Origin: Pseudomonas sp. BBP2017
GTDB taxonomy: Bacteria; Pseudomonadota; Gammaproteobacteria; Pseudomonadales; Pseudomonadaceae
Length of the DNA stretch: 64,000 bases
NCBI RefSeq assembly: GCF_003024385.1
Contig: NZ_PVZN01000003.1
Coordinates: 248,001 to 312,000 of the forward strand
Reading direction: 5' to 3'
Positions 41,801 to 50,419 of the stretch are shown in pieces. Made by a program: the position numbers and the translations under genes. Numbering within the stretch: the first letter of the stretch is position 1; each line of letters starts with the position of its first letter. The notes under the pieces are model-generated. The model made no database searches, had not been told where the DNA came from, and saw only the letters and a program-made list of their open reading frames with translations.

Positions 41801-42577
41801 TTACCAGTAGTTCTCTACGGCCACTTGCCCGGGGCGCCGGCTCAGGCTCAGGTGCAGGCCACGCTGTTTGAGCACTTGCCGAGTGTCATCGATCATCTGC
41901 GGATTGCCGCAAAGCATTACCCGCGAATGCTCCGGCGTCAGTGCCAGACCTGCGGCGCGCTCAAGCTCTGCGTTCTCGATCAGGGTGGTGATGCGCTCAC
42001 TGAGGGCACCGGGATGCTGTTCGCGAGTGACCACCGGGATGAACTGTAGCTTGCCGGCAAACTCGGCCAAATAGTCACGCTGCTCCAGACCGGCGATCAG
42101 ATCCAGATACGCCAGTTCCTTGGCTTCTCGCACCGAATACACCAGTTTGATCGACTCGAAACGCTCCCAGACTTCAAAATCCTGCAGGATCGAGACGAAC
42201 GGTGCGATGCCGGTCCCTGTGGCCAGCAACCACAGATCGCGGCCGTCGACAAAACGCTCCAGGGTCAGAAAGCCGAAGGCCTGACGATCAATCAACAAGC
42301 TGTCGCCTTCCTTCAGACGACTCAGCTCGCTGGTGAACTCCCCTCCCGGCACGACAATGGAAAAGAAATCGAGGTGTTCGTCAAACGGTGACGAAACCAT
42401 TGAGTAAGCGCGCCAGACCACACTGCCATCAGCCTTGGTCACGCCGAGGCGGGCGAATTGACCGGAGCGGAAGCGGAACCCCTGATCACGCGTTGTGCGC
42501 AGGCTGAACAGGCTTGGGGTCAGCGGCTGGACGTCGAGCAACGTCTGGCGGGTGAACTTCTCAGCACTGGCAGTCAT
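41801..42577 (-). CDS. fpr: Ferredoxin/flavodoxin-NADP reductase
   Basis: 258 residues. The FAD site is RAYSMVSSP, the NADP site includes LLATGTGIAPFVSIL and YSVREAKELAYLD, and the protein ends VENYW with the aromatic residue that stacks on the flavin. Fpr passes electrons between NADPH and ferredoxin or flavodoxin and takes part in oxidative-stress and iron-sulphur metabolism. Next to mscL, this is probably the copy known as FprB in Pseudomonas; that label rests on gene order. Confidence 0.94.
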   Translation of the reverse strand: MTASAEKFTRQTLLDVQPLTPSLFSLRTTRDQGFRFRSGQFARLGVTKADGSVVWRAYSMVSSPFDEHLDFFSIVVPGGEFTSELSRLKEGDSLLIDRQAFGFLTLERFVDGRDLWLLATGTGIAPFVSILQDFEVWERFESIKLVYSVREAKELAYLDLIAGLEQRDYLAEFAGKLQFIPVVTREQHPGALSERITTLIENAELERAAGLALTPEHSRVMLCGNPQMIDDTRQVLKQRGLHLSLSRRPGQVAVENYW

Positions 42578-42821
42578 GACTTACTCCAAAAAACAGATGC
42601 GCCCAGTGTCGCGCAATCGCGCCAGGATAAACACCGCTGGATTGTAGTGGCATCGTTACGACCCCGCTCCATGCCCGGATTTTCATGTCTGTCAAAGATC
42701 CAACCTGGCGAAAAAGCGCTTGCGCTTGTAGCGAAAAAAACTCAGCAGCAGAGTCGGGTATTTCCTACACTGATTTTTCAAAACGCCAAAATTTGGATCC
42801 ATTCAGCAGGAGGCTGTTGCC

Positions 42822-43520
42822 ATGCACCATTGGAAGGAAAAGCAGTTGCAACAACTGCTAAGTGCAACAAATGAACAGCAGATGTCTGACGTGGCAGCGT
42901 CCTTGGCACAGCAACTGGGTATGGAATATTTTTCATTCACCGCCCACACCGCCCTGGACTCGCAACCCAGAACCTACAACAACTTTCCCGCAGCCTGGAA
43001 CGAGCACTATCAACGCTGCAACTATGTAGACATCGACCCGATCGTTGCCCATTGCCATACTTCGTTGCTGCCCATTCTCTGGGACGATGACGCCTTTCGA
43101 CAAACTCCCGAATACTGGGAGCAGGCCCGATTGCACGGGCTACGGTACGGCTGGAGTCAATCAGCACACGACCCGCATCAAAACGAGAGCATCTTGAGCG
43201 TGGTCCGCAGCAGTACACCGGTCGATACCAATGAGTTCTACAATACGGCCGGGCAAACTATCTGGCTATGCAACCTGATGCACACGCTGGTGCTGAATCG
43301 ACAATCAACCCGACCCACTCCTTCCTTCCATCTTAGCGCCCGTGAAACCGAAGTACTGAAGTGGTCTGCAGCCGGCAAAACCGCCGCCGAATGCGCCCGC
43401 ATCCTCACCCTGTCGCAAAGCACGATAAACTTCCATATCCGCAGTATCATCACCAAGCTGAACACCAGCAACAAAGCCGGCGCCATTGCGATTGCTGCCG
43501 TGAACGGTCTGTTGAGGTGA
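42822..43520 (+). CDS. ppoR: LuxR-family quorum-sensing receptor, solo (PpoR type)
   Basis: 232 residues. The autoinducer-binding domain retains all six residues used to hold acyl-homoserine lactone: Trp59, Tyr63, Asp72, Pro73, Trp87 and Gly110. The C-terminal GerE-type helix-turn-helix is LSARETEVLKWSAAGKTAAE and LSQSTINFHIRSIITKLN. No luxI synthase is in the window, so it is a LuxR solo. In P. putida, PpoR at this location binds 3-oxo-C6-HSL; the neighbours (mscL, fpr, rlmG) agree. The first ATG at 42822 follows CAGGAGG by about nine bases. Confidence 0.92.
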   Translation: MHHWKEKQLQQLLSATNEQQMSDVAASLAQQLGMEYFSFTAHTALDSQPRTYNNFPAAWNEHYQRCNYVDIDPIVAHCHTSLLPILWDDDAFRQTPEYWEQARLHGLRYGWSQSAHDPHQNESILSVVRSSTPVDTNEFYNTAGQTIWLCNLMHTLVLNRQSTRPTPSFHLSARETEVLKWSAAGKTAAECARILTLSQSTINFHIRSIITKLNTSNKAGAIAIAAVNGLLR

Positions 43521-43607
43521 ACCCTTGCCAGTCAAAGCCCTGTAGAATCATACCCCTGTAAAACGCAGCCAACTGCGCCGCGTGACCTTGCCTCAGAGCC
43601 TTAAGCC

Positions 43608-44732
43608 ATGCCCTTGTTGACCAGCCCCTTCGCCAAACTCGATCTGCTTCGCCAACCCGAGCAAGCCAATGATCCCTTGCAAGCCTTCGACGCTGCCGAC
43701 GAGTACCTGCTGACACACTTGGCCGAACAGACGCCAGATCCCGCCACCCGCGTGCTGGTTCTCAATGACAGCTTCGGGGCCTTGGCCATCAGCCTGAGCC
43801 GCCACCTGCCGGTCACCAGCAGTGGCGACTCGCACCTGGCCCGCCTGGCGCTGGAGAAAAACCTGGTGCGCAATGGCCAGGCTTTCGACGCACTGCCGTT
43901 CATTGCGGCCAGCGCCAACTGGCAAGGCCCGTTCGACCGGGTGCTGGTGCGCGTGCCGAAAACCCTGGCCCTGCTCGAAGAGCAACTGATCCGCTTGCAG
44001 GCTCATCTGGCACCCGGTGCCCAGGTAATTGCCGGAGCGATGATCAAACACCTGCCACGCGCTGCCGGTGATCTGCTGGAAAAATACATCGGCCCGGTAC
44101 AGGCATCGCTGGCGCAGAAAAAAGCCCGCCTGCTGATTGCCACGGTGCAGGACAAAGGCGCATTCACCTCCCCCTACCCAACGCGCTACCAACTGGATGC
44201 GCCACGCCTGGAACTGCTCAACCATGCCAACGTGTTCTGCCGCGAAGGCCTGGACATCGGCACCCGCGCGTTCCTGCCGCACTTGCCTGACGACCTCGGG
44301 TCAGCCCGGGTCGCCGATCTGGGTTGTGGCAATGGCGTGTTGGCGATCGTCAGCGCTTTGAGCAACCCGCAAGCCCACTACACCCTGGTCGACGAGTCCT
44401 ACATGGCCACCCAGTCGGCGCTGGAAAACTGGCAGGCGGCGTTGGGGGAGCGTGAAGTCAGCGTACGCGCCGACGATGGCCTGGCTGGCCAGCCGGCCCA
44501 GTCTCTGGACGTCGTGCTGTGCAACCCGCCCTTCCACCAACAGCAAGTGGTCGGCGACTTCCTCGCCTGGCGCATGTTCCAGCAGGCCCGCGAAGCGCTG
44601 GTGGTCGGTGGCGCGCTGTATATCGTCGGCAACCGGCACCTGGGCTACCACAGCAAGCTGGCGCGCTTGTTCCGTGGCGTTGAGCAGGTGGCGGCGACGC
44701 CTAAGTTCGTGGTGCTCAAAGCGCGTAAATGA
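43608..44732 (+). CDS. rlmG: 23S rRNA (guanine-N2) methyltransferase RlmG
   Basis: 374 residues. It methylates G1835 of 23S rRNA using S-adenosylmethionine. An N-terminal degenerate methyltransferase-like half is followed by the active half with VADLGCGNGVLAI (SAM site) and NPPFH (306-310), the target-base motif. Length and the GTRAFLPHLP segment fit RlmG rather than RsmC. Transcribed away from ppoR, 87 bases downstream. Confidence 0.93.
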   Translation: MPLLTSPFAKLDLLRQPEQANDPLQAFDAADEYLLTHLAEQTPDPATRVLVLNDSFGALAISLSRHLPVTSSGDSHLARLALEKNLVRNGQAFDALPFIAASANWQGPFDRVLVRVPKTLALLEEQLIRLQAHLAPGAQVIAGAMIKHLPRAAGDLLEKYIGPVQASLAQKKARLLIATVQDKGAFTSPYPTRYQLDAPRLELLNHANVFCREGLDIGTRAFLPHLPDDLGSARVADLGCGNGVLAIVSALSNPQAHYTLVDESYMATQSALENWQAALGEREVSVRADDGLAGQPAQSLDVVLCNPPFHQQQVVGDFLAWRMFQQAREALVVGGALYIVGNRHLGYHSKLARLFRGVEQVAATPKFVVLKARK

Positions 44733-44742
44733 TGCAGTAGTC

Positions 44743-44776
44743 AAAAAAAACCCTCCGCAGCTCACACTGCGAAGGG
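44743..44776 (-). terminator. Terminator of the cio operon
   Basis: CCCTCCGCAG pairs with CTGCGAAGGG with one mismatch and a six-base loop. AAAAAAAA (44743-44750) becomes the U-tract on the minus strand, so it ends the cioA-cioB-DUF2474 transcript; it also sits just after rlmG. Confidence 0.88.
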
Positions 44777-44813
44777 TGGTAAATCCGCCGCAAGGCGGGA
44801 TGGGAAATGCGCT

Positions 44814-44969
44814 TTAGTGGGTGCTTAAACCGGCTGCTGCCATAAACATGCGCATCAACCAGGCAACGATCCCCAGGGCCACCACGCTGCCGGCCCAGAT
44901 CACCACCAGCCAGCCCAGCCGTTGCCAGAGCGGCTTTTTCTCTTCATCGAAGGTGTGTTTGCCAGTCAT
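44814..44969 (-). CDS. DUF2474 small membrane protein of the cytochrome bd-type oxidase
   Basis: 51 residues: MTGKHTFDEEKKPLWQRLGW, then one membrane helix LVVIWAGSVVALGIVAWLM, then a short polar tail. AGGAGG lies about eight bases before the ATG. It starts 12 bases after the cioB stop. Such DUF2474 proteins take the place of CydX as the small third subunit of bd-type oxidases of the cyanide-insensitive type. Confidence 0.9.
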   Translation of the reverse strand: MTGKHTFDEEKKPLWQRLGWLVVIWAGSVVALGIVAWLMRMFMAAAGLSTH

Positions 44970-44981
44970 CGCCAGGCCCTC

Positions 44982-45989
44982 CTAGTGGTAGCCATCCTCG
45001 TGGGTCACCTTGCCGCGGAACACGTAGTAGCTCCAGAAGGTGTAGCCGAGGATGAACGGAATGATGAACAGCGCCCCCACCAGCATGAAGCCCTGACTCT
45101 GCGGTGGTGCGGCAGCGGCCCAGATCGAAACCGACGGTGGAATGATGTTCGGCCACAAGCTGATGCCAAGGCCACTGTAGCCAAGAAAGATCAACGCCAG
45201 GGTCAGCAGGAACGGGGTGTAGTGAGCATTGCGTGCCACTGCCTTAAGCAAACCGTACAGGGTCACCAGCACCAGGATCGGCACCGGCAGGAACCAGAAC
45301 AGGTTAGGCAGGGTGAACCAGCGCGAAGCGATCTCCGGGTGCGCCAGCGGTGTCCAGATACTGACGATACCGGTCACAGCCAGCAGTACCAGGGCCAAAG
45401 GACGCGCCAGGTCATGCATCTGCAGCTGCAGCTTGCCTTCGGTTTTCATGATCAGCCAGGTGCAGCCGAGCAAGGCGTAGGCAACGATCAACCCCAGCCC
45501 ACAGAACAGACTGAACGGGTTCAGCCAGTCAAAGGCGCCGCCGGCATAGCTACGGTCGACCACCTTGAAGCCTTCGATGAAGGCGCCCAGGGCCACGCCC
45601 TGGAAGAAGGTCGCGGCCAGCGAACCGCCGATAAACGCCTTGTCCCAGAGGTGACGCTTTTCGGCGGTTGCCTTGAAGCGGAACTCGAACGCCACACCGC
45701 GGAAGATCAAGCCGACCAGCATCAGCATCAATGGCAGGTAAAGTGCCGACAGCACCACGGCGTAGGCCAGCGGAAAGGCGCCGAACAGCGCCGCACCGCC
45801 GAGTACCAACCAGGTTTCGTTACCGTCCCAGACCGGCGCGACGGTGTTCATCATCACGTCACGGTCCTGCTCGCCTTTGACGAAGGGGAAGAGAATGCCA
45901 ATCCCCAGGTCGAAACCATCCATGACCACGTACATCATGATGCCGAAGATAATGATCACGGCCCAGATCAGTGGAAGATCAATACCCAT
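44982..45989 (-). CDS. cioB: Cyanide-insensitive quinol oxidase subunit II (CioB)
   Basis: 335 residues, CydB family with eight or nine helices. VMDGFDLGIGILFPFVKGEQ and VMMNTVAPVWDGNETWLVLG are the conserved CydB motifs. It pairs with CioA to form a terminal oxidase that takes electrons from ubiquinol to oxygen. It starts 3 bases after the cioA stop. The E. coli-type CydB is longer; this length fits the CioB subgroup. Confidence 0.95.
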   Translation of the reverse strand: MGIDLPLIWAVIIIFGIMMYVVMDGFDLGIGILFPFVKGEQDRDVMMNTVAPVWDGNETWLVLGGAALFGAFPLAYAVVLSALYLPLMLMLVGLIFRGVAFEFRFKATAEKRHLWDKAFIGGSLAATFFQGVALGAFIEGFKVVDRSYAGGAFDWLNPFSLFCGLGLIVAYALLGCTWLIMKTEGKLQLQMHDLARPLALVLLAVTGIVSIWTPLAHPEIASRWFTLPNLFWFLPVPILVLVTLYGLLKAVARNAHYTPFLLTLALIFLGYSGLGISLWPNIIPPSVSIWAAAAPPQSQGFMLVGALFIIPFILGYTFWSYYVFRGKVTHEDGYH

Positions 45990-45992
45990 GAC

Positions 45993-47432
45993 TCAGTTCC
46001 CCTTGTTCAGGCTGGTGTGCTCGCGATCATCGTGATCGTCATCGGCAGCCGACAACGGTCGTGCTGGCGTACGCTTCTGGCCAGGCCCGCCAGTGATAGG
46101 CTCCTCACCTTCGCCGGCTTTCGGCCCCTTGCGCACCAGACGCATCATGTAGCCAAGCCCCGCACCGAACAGGGCGAAATAGACCACCACGAACATCACC
46201 AGCGTCACGCCCAGCTGGGTGTAGCTGTGGTTCGAGACACCGTCGGCAGTACGCATCACGCCATAGACCACCCAGGGCTGACGACCGACCTCGGTAGTGA
46301 ACCAGCCGGCGAGGATCGCGATCAGGCCGGACGGGCCCATCCACAAGGTCAGGTAGAGGAACGGTCGCGAACTGTAGATTTTGTCGCGCTTGCGCAGCCA
46401 CAGGCTCCATAGGCCGACGAAGATCATCAGCATGCCCAGACCCACCATGATGCGGAACGACCAGAACACCACGGTGGAGTTAGGCCGATCTTCCTTCGGA
46501 AACTCCTTCATCGCCGGTACTTGCTTGTCCAGGCTGTGGGTCAGGATCAGGCTGCCCAGGGCCGGGATTTCCAGTTTGAAGCGGGTGGTCTCGGCGTCCA
46601 TGTCGGGGATGCCGAAGAGAATCAGCGGGGTCGGCTCGTCACCGACATTCTCCCAGTGCCCCTCGATTGCCGCGATCTTCACCGGCTGGTGCTTGAGGGT
46701 ATTCAGACCATGGAAGTCACCGATCATCGCCTGAATCGGCGCCACGATCAGGGCCATCCACATCGCCATCGACAGCATTTTGCGGATGGCCGGATTGTCA
46801 CGCCCACGCAGTAGGTGCCAGGCCGCCGAAGCGCCCACGAAGAACGCCGTGGCAACGAACGCCGCGGTGGCCATGTGCAGCAGGCGATAAGGGAACGACG
46901 GGTTGAAGATCACCGCGAACCAGTCCACCGGGACCACTACACCATTGACGATTTCGTAACCCTGCGGGGTCTGCATCCAGCTGTTGGAGGCAAGAATCCA
47001 GAACGTGGAAATGATCGTACCGATGGCCACCATGACGGTGGCAAAGAAGTGCAGGCCACGACCGACACGGTTCCAGCCAAACAGCATGACGCCGAGGAAA
47101 CCGGCCTCAAGGAAGAAGGCGGTAAGCACTTCATAAGTCAGAAGCGGGCCGGTGATCGAGCCGGCAAAGTCTGAGAACTTGCTCCAGTTGGTGCCGAATT
47201 GATACGCCATGACCAGACCGGAGACCACACCCATGCCGAAGTTGACGGCGAAGATTTTCGACCAGAAGTGGTAAAGGTCACGGTACACACTGTTGTTGGT
47301 TTTGAGCCACAAGCCTTCGAGCACCGCCAGGTAACTCGCCAGACCAATGGTGATGGCCGGAAACAGGATGTGAAAAGACACGGTAAACGCGAACTGAATT
47401 CGGGCGAGATCAAGGGCCTCTAATCCGAACAT
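45993..47432 (-). CDS. cioA: Cyanide-insensitive quinol oxidase subunit I (CioA)
   Basis: 479 residues, CydA family with a short Q-loop as in CIO enzymes. FTVSFHILFPAITIG holds the axial heme histidine (His21); FPYRLLHMATAAFV another; GWFTTEVGRQPWVVYG is the quinol-side signature. CIO allows respiration at low oxygen or with cyanide. The ATG at 47432 starts MFGLEALDLARIQFAF; the upstream frame is not coding. A perfect ANR box lies 152 bases upstream. Confidence 0.95.
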   Translation of the reverse strand: MFGLEALDLARIQFAFTVSFHILFPAITIGLASYLAVLEGLWLKTNNSVYRDLYHFWSKIFAVNFGMGVVSGLVMAYQFGTNWSKFSDFAGSITGPLLTYEVLTAFFLEAGFLGVMLFGWNRVGRGLHFFATVMVAIGTIISTFWILASNSWMQTPQGYEIVNGVVVPVDWFAVIFNPSFPYRLLHMATAAFVATAFFVGASAAWHLLRGRDNPAIRKMLSMAMWMALIVAPIQAMIGDFHGLNTLKHQPVKIAAIEGHWENVGDEPTPLILFGIPDMDAETTRFKLEIPALGSLILTHSLDKQVPAMKEFPKEDRPNSTVVFWSFRIMVGLGMLMIFVGLWSLWLRKRDKIYSSRPFLYLTLWMGPSGLIAILAGWFTTEVGRQPWVVYGVMRTADGVSNHSYTQLGVTLVMFVVVYFALFGAGLGYMMRLVRKGPKAGEGEEPITGGPGQKRTPARPLSAADDDHDDREHTSLNKGN

Positions 47433-47840
47433 AGTGCTTCCTCTGTCAGGTAATCCGGCGTCAGGCGATAGGCCTTGGCGCCAACTGCCCCCACGGTAGT
47501 CGGGTGTGGCTCGTTGGAATTGTTCTGGAAACTTCACAACGCAGGGAGTTCGGCCGTCTGGCCCACCGTTGCAAATGAAACTATTGATCCAGATCAACGG
47601 CTGCGTGAAAGGATAGCCCTGAAAGGCCCGCGCAGTTGTGTGGTTCATTGCCGCAGATCAGATGTGCACTGTTTGGCGCGCCCCAAAAAAGTGCACAAAA
47701 CAGCGTAATGCTCGGCCTCCCTGTAGCTCGCCGTTACAAACTCATGACAATCTGCACCGCTGTTTACCTCGCCGATGCTCTGTTTCGACGATGTCAGCCC
47801 ATCCACCGCTTTTTTGCGCCCCCCCTCCCTCGCTTTATTG
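47433..47840. other. Regulatory gap upstream of cioA
   Basis: About 400 bases without a gene between cioA and the DJ-1-like gene. It holds the ANR/FNR site at 47584-47597. Short open frames on the plus strand have poor codon quality and no domain. No clear terminator for the DJ-1-like gene was found. Confidence 0.6.
47584..47597. promoter_or_regulatory. ANR/FNR box upstream of cioA
   Basis: TTGATCCAGATCAA is a perfect match to TTGAT-N4-ATCAA, the binding site of ANR, the oxygen-sensing FNR homologue of Pseudomonas. In P. aeruginosa ANR represses the cio operon under low oxygen; the distance here (152 bases from the cioA ATG) leaves room for a long leader. Confidence 0.85.
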
Positions 47841-48389
47841 TCACACCCGCAACGGCCCTGCCACCCGATTACGAACCGCCTTGCCCGCCACCTGCTCCAC
47901 CAACGTCAATGCAAACGCCAGCGCCGCGCCAGAACTCTGGGCGGTAACGCAGTTGCCATCCACCACCACCGGCTGGTCAACGAAACTGCACCCGGATAGC
48001 CGCGGACTGACATCCGGGTGACAGGTCATGCGCCGCTGACGCAACACTCCGAAAGCCTGCAATGCCAAGGGCCCGTCGGCAATCGCAGCAAAAAACTTCC
48101 CGGCTTTGGCTTGATCCTTTACCCGCTGTGTCAGCGGTTGGTGCACCGCCATGTGCTGCACCCCTTTCTCGCCCCCCGGCAACACGATCAGGTCGAATGG
48201 CTGGGCGAGCAGATCCACCAACATGCCGTCGGCGGTCAAGCGAGTGCCACGGGCACAGGTAAGCATGCGTCGACCTTCGATGCTGGCCACTACCACTTCC
48301 ACTTCGGCGCGGCGCAACACGTCGATCAGGGTCACGCTCTGCAGGTCATCCACGCCTTCAGCAACTACGATCAGGGCTCTGTGGGTCAT
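47841..48389 (-). CDS. DJ-1/PfpI-family protein lacking catalytic residues
   Basis: 182 residues with the DJ-1 fold: RALIVVAEGVDDLQSVTLID, LIVLPGGEKGVQHM, FFAAIADGPLAL and VTAQSSGAALAFALTLVEQV. In DJ-1 and YajL the fourth motif reads AAICAxP with the reactive cysteine; here the Cys is Ala104. The partner Glu18 of human DJ-1 is Gln17. It should therefore not act as a DJ-1-type glyoxalase or deglycase by the usual chemistry. The ATG at 48389 follows GGAG; GTG at 48392 is adjacent. Confidence 0.85.
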   Translation of the reverse strand: MTHRALIVVAEGVDDLQSVTLIDVLRRAEVEVVVASIEGRRMLTCARGTRLTADGMLVDLLAQPFDLIVLPGGEKGVQHMAVHQPLTQRVKDQAKAGKFFAAIADGPLALQAFGVLRQRRMTCHPDVSPRLSGCSFVDQPVVVDGNCVTAQSSGAALAFALTLVEQVAGKAVRNRVAGPLRV

Positions 48390-48428
48390 CACTGCACTCC
48401 GTCAAAGGTATGGATAAAGCGTAGTCGC

Positions 48429-48980
48429 TTACAGCATGAGGGTCAGTTGGCACTCGTAACCCTTGCGGGCGCGGTAGCCATCACCGCTGTCAATCCAGCC
48501 AGTACCTCGGTACAACGCCAGAGCGGCGTGATTGTCCGGTTCCACCGACAATTGCAGGCGACGAACATCCGGCCAGCAGGCGCGAACCAGATCGGGTAAT
48601 GCCTGCATACAAAATCGTCCCAACCCGTGCCCCTGTAGGCATCGATCCACCTGCAAGGCATTGATCGTGGCCGCATCGGTCGCGGCCCAGGATGGTAGGA
48701 ACGCCCCGCGCTGGAGCAACAGAAAGGCCCTTGGCTTGGCATCGAGCAATAGCACCACGCCGCGCATGTCATCGCTTTCAGTACTCAGCAGGATGTACAG
48801 CGCACTGGCCATATCGCCGCAATAGCGCTGTTGCTCGGGGTGCACCTGGATATCGACGAGTTGGTCGCGCTGGACTTGGCTCAGGGCGCGGTAATCAATC
48901 AGTTGCACAGCTGGCTCGCATGAAGGTGATGTGGGGGAATCGGCGCAGAAACTGCAGATATCTGCAGTGTATCGCGACAT
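48429..48980 (-). CDS. GNAT-family N-acetyltransferase
   Basis: 183 residues from ATG 48980, or 159 from GTG 48908. The acetyl-CoA loop is QVDRCLQGHGLGRFCMQALP (Q-x-x-G-x-G/A type) and the end motif is VEPDNHAALALYRGTGW. The substrate is unknown; small molecules or proteins are both possible. The shorter form is attractive because an 18-bp palindrome lies at 48951-48968, inside the extra codons. It is divergent from the purine permease gene. Confidence 0.82.
   Translation of the reverse strand: MSRYTADICSFCADSPTSPSCEPAVQLIDYRALSQVQRDQLVDIQVHPEQQRYCGDMASALYILLSTESDDMRGVVLLLDAKPRAFLLLQRGAFLPSWAATDAATINALQVDRCLQGHGLGRFCMQALPDLVRACWPDVRRLQLSVEPDNHAALALYRGTGWIDSGDGYRARKGYECQLTLML
48951..48968. 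promoter_or_regulatory. 18-bp perfect palindrome between the GNAT and permease genes
   Basis: ACTGCAGATATCTGCAGT reads the same on both strands. It is 16 bases before the permease -35 box, and 43 bases before the GTG start of the acetyltransferase. This is where an operator for both divergent genes would be expected; the binding protein is unknown. Confidence 0.5.
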
Positions 48981-48983
48981 TAA

Positions 48984-49012
48984 TTACTGCCAGCCAAGCA
49001 TGCTGGTATGAT
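48984..49012 (+). promoter_or_regulatory. Extended -10 promoter of the purine permease gene
   Basis: TGG-TATGAT (49004-49012) is a good extended -10 box. A weak -35, TTACTG (48984-48989), lies 17 bases upstream. Transcription should begin near 49019, giving a leader of about 105 bases. Confidence 0.6.
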
Positions 49013-49018
49013 GCGCGG

Positions 49019-49123
49019 CTTTTTTCCGACCCAATCAAGTTCCACACGCCGTCCGGTACGGTCTGTGCTTTGCTGATGGGGTCGATACATTCACGGCGCC
49101 GGGGTGCGCCACGGGGAGCAGGC
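49019..49123 (+). promoter_or_regulatory. Structured 5' leader of the purine permease mRNA
   Basis: The leader folds by hand into a nested stem: CGACCC (49027-49032) with GGGTCG (49079-49084), ATCA (49034-49037) with TGAT (49074-49077), CACA (49043-49046) with TGTG (49064-49067), and CCGT (49049-49052) with ACGG (49058-49061). A second hairpin, GGCGC/GCGCC (49095-49110), ends just before the GGGGAG ribosome-binding site. Together they could control access to the start codon. I do not recognise a known riboswitch class. Confidence 0.45.
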
Positions 49124-50419
49124 ATGCTGGAAAGGCTGTTTCAACTAAAAGCACACGACACCAATGTCCGCACCGAAATTCTCGCGGGCGTGACCACCTT
49201 CCTGGCCATGGCCTATATCCTGTTCGTCAACCCGAGCATTCTCGGCGAAACTGGTATGGACAAGGGCGCGCTGTTCGTTGCCACCTGTCTGGCCGCTGCC
49301 ATCGGCTCGACCACCATGGGCCTGATCGCCAACTACCCGATCGCCCTGGCGCCGGGTATGGGCCTGAACGCCTTCTTCACCTACACCGTGGTCCTACACA
49401 TGGGCCACACCTGGCAGGTAGCGCTGGGTGCGGTGTTCATCTCGGCGGTGTGTTTCTTCCTGCTGTCGATCTTTCGTATCCGTGAGTGGATCGTCAACAG
49501 CATTCCGCTGCCACTGCGTTCGGCCATTGCTGCCGGTATCGGCCTGTTCCTGGCGCTGATCGCCCTGCACAACGCCGGTATCGTCGTCGACAATCAGGCG
49601 ACCCTGGTGGGCCTGGGTGACCTCAAGCAACCGGCGCCGATCCTCGCCACCCTGGGTTTCTTGCTGATTGTCGCCCTGGAAGCGCTGAAGGTTCGTGGTG
49701 CGGTACTGATCGGCATCCTGGCGGTGACCGTGGCCTCGATCGCCCTGGGCGTCACCCCATTCGACGGCGTGGTTTCGATGCCGCCTTCGCTGGCCCCGAC
49801 CTTCCTGCAACTGGACATCAAGGGTGCCCTGGATATCGGTCTGATCAGTGTGATCTTTGCCTTCCTGTTCGTTGACCTGTTCGACAACTCCGGCACCCTG
49901 ATCGGCGTCGCCAAACGTGCCGGCCTGATGCGCAAGGACGGTCACATGCCGAAGATGGGCCGCGCCCTGATCGCTGACAGTACTGCGGCCATGGCCGGTT
50001 CGCTGCTGGGCACCTCGACCACCACCAGCTACATCGAATCGGCTGCTGGCGTGAGTGCTGGCGGACGCACCGGCCTGACTGCCATCGTCGTCGCCATCCT
50101 GTTCCTGCTGGCACTGTTCTTCGCACCGCTGGCCGGTAGCGTCCCGGCCTTCGCCACTGCACCTGCGCTGTTGTTCGTCGCCGTTTTGATGGCTTCGGGC
50201 CTGGCTGAAATAAACTGGGACGACATTACCGAAGCTGCGCCTGTGGTGGTCACCGCCCTGGCCATGCCGCTGACCTACTCGATCGCCAACGGTATCGCCT
50301 TCGGTTTCATTACCTGGACCGCGATCAAGCTGCTCTCCGGCCGTGGCCGTGATCTGAACTCGGCGCTGGTGATCCTCTCGATCCTGTTCGTCATCAAACT
50401 GGGCTGGTTCAACGCATGA
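49124..50419 (+). CDS. Hypoxanthine/guanine/adenine permease (AzgA-type NCS2)
   Basis: 431 residues, 12 to 14 helices. Signatures are [40 protein letters not shown] and [20 protein letters not shown], as in E. coli GhxP and AdeP. It imports purine bases with protons across the inner membrane. GGGGAGCAGG precedes the ATG at 49124. The frame is open upstream to 48692 but overlaps the divergent gene and lacks homology. Its stop overlaps trmA by four bases (ATGA), so the two are cotranslated. Confidence 0.94.
   Translation: MLERLFQLKAHDTNVRTEILAGVTTFLAMAYILFVNPSILGETGMDKGALFVATCLAAAIGSTTMGLIANYPIALAPGMGLNAFFTYTVVLHMGHTWQVALGAVFISAVCFFLLSIFRIREWIVNSIPLPLRSAIAAGIGLFLALIALHNAGIVVDNQATLVGLGDLKQPAPILATLGFLLIVALEALKVRGAVLIGILAVTVASIALGVTPFDGVVSMPPSLAPTFLQLDIKGALDIGLISVIFAFLFVDLFDNSGTLIGVAKRAGLMRKDGHMPKMGRALIADSTAAMAGSLLGTSTTTSYIESAAGVSAGGRTGLTAIVVAILFLLALFFAPLAGSVPAFATAPALLFVAVLMASGLAEINWDDITEAAPVVVTALAMPLTYSIANGIAFGFITWTAIKLLSGRGRDLNSALVILSILFVIKLGWFNA

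Noticed and set aside
44922..46412. 496-codon open frame opposite cioA/cioB
   Set aside because: Antisense shadow of two membrane-protein genes; no start context or domain.
47475..48021. Overlapping plus-strand open frames of 74-127 codons upstream of cioA
   Set aside because: Pro/Arg/His-rich shadows that run into the 3' end of the DJ-1-like gene; no ribosome-binding site or homology.
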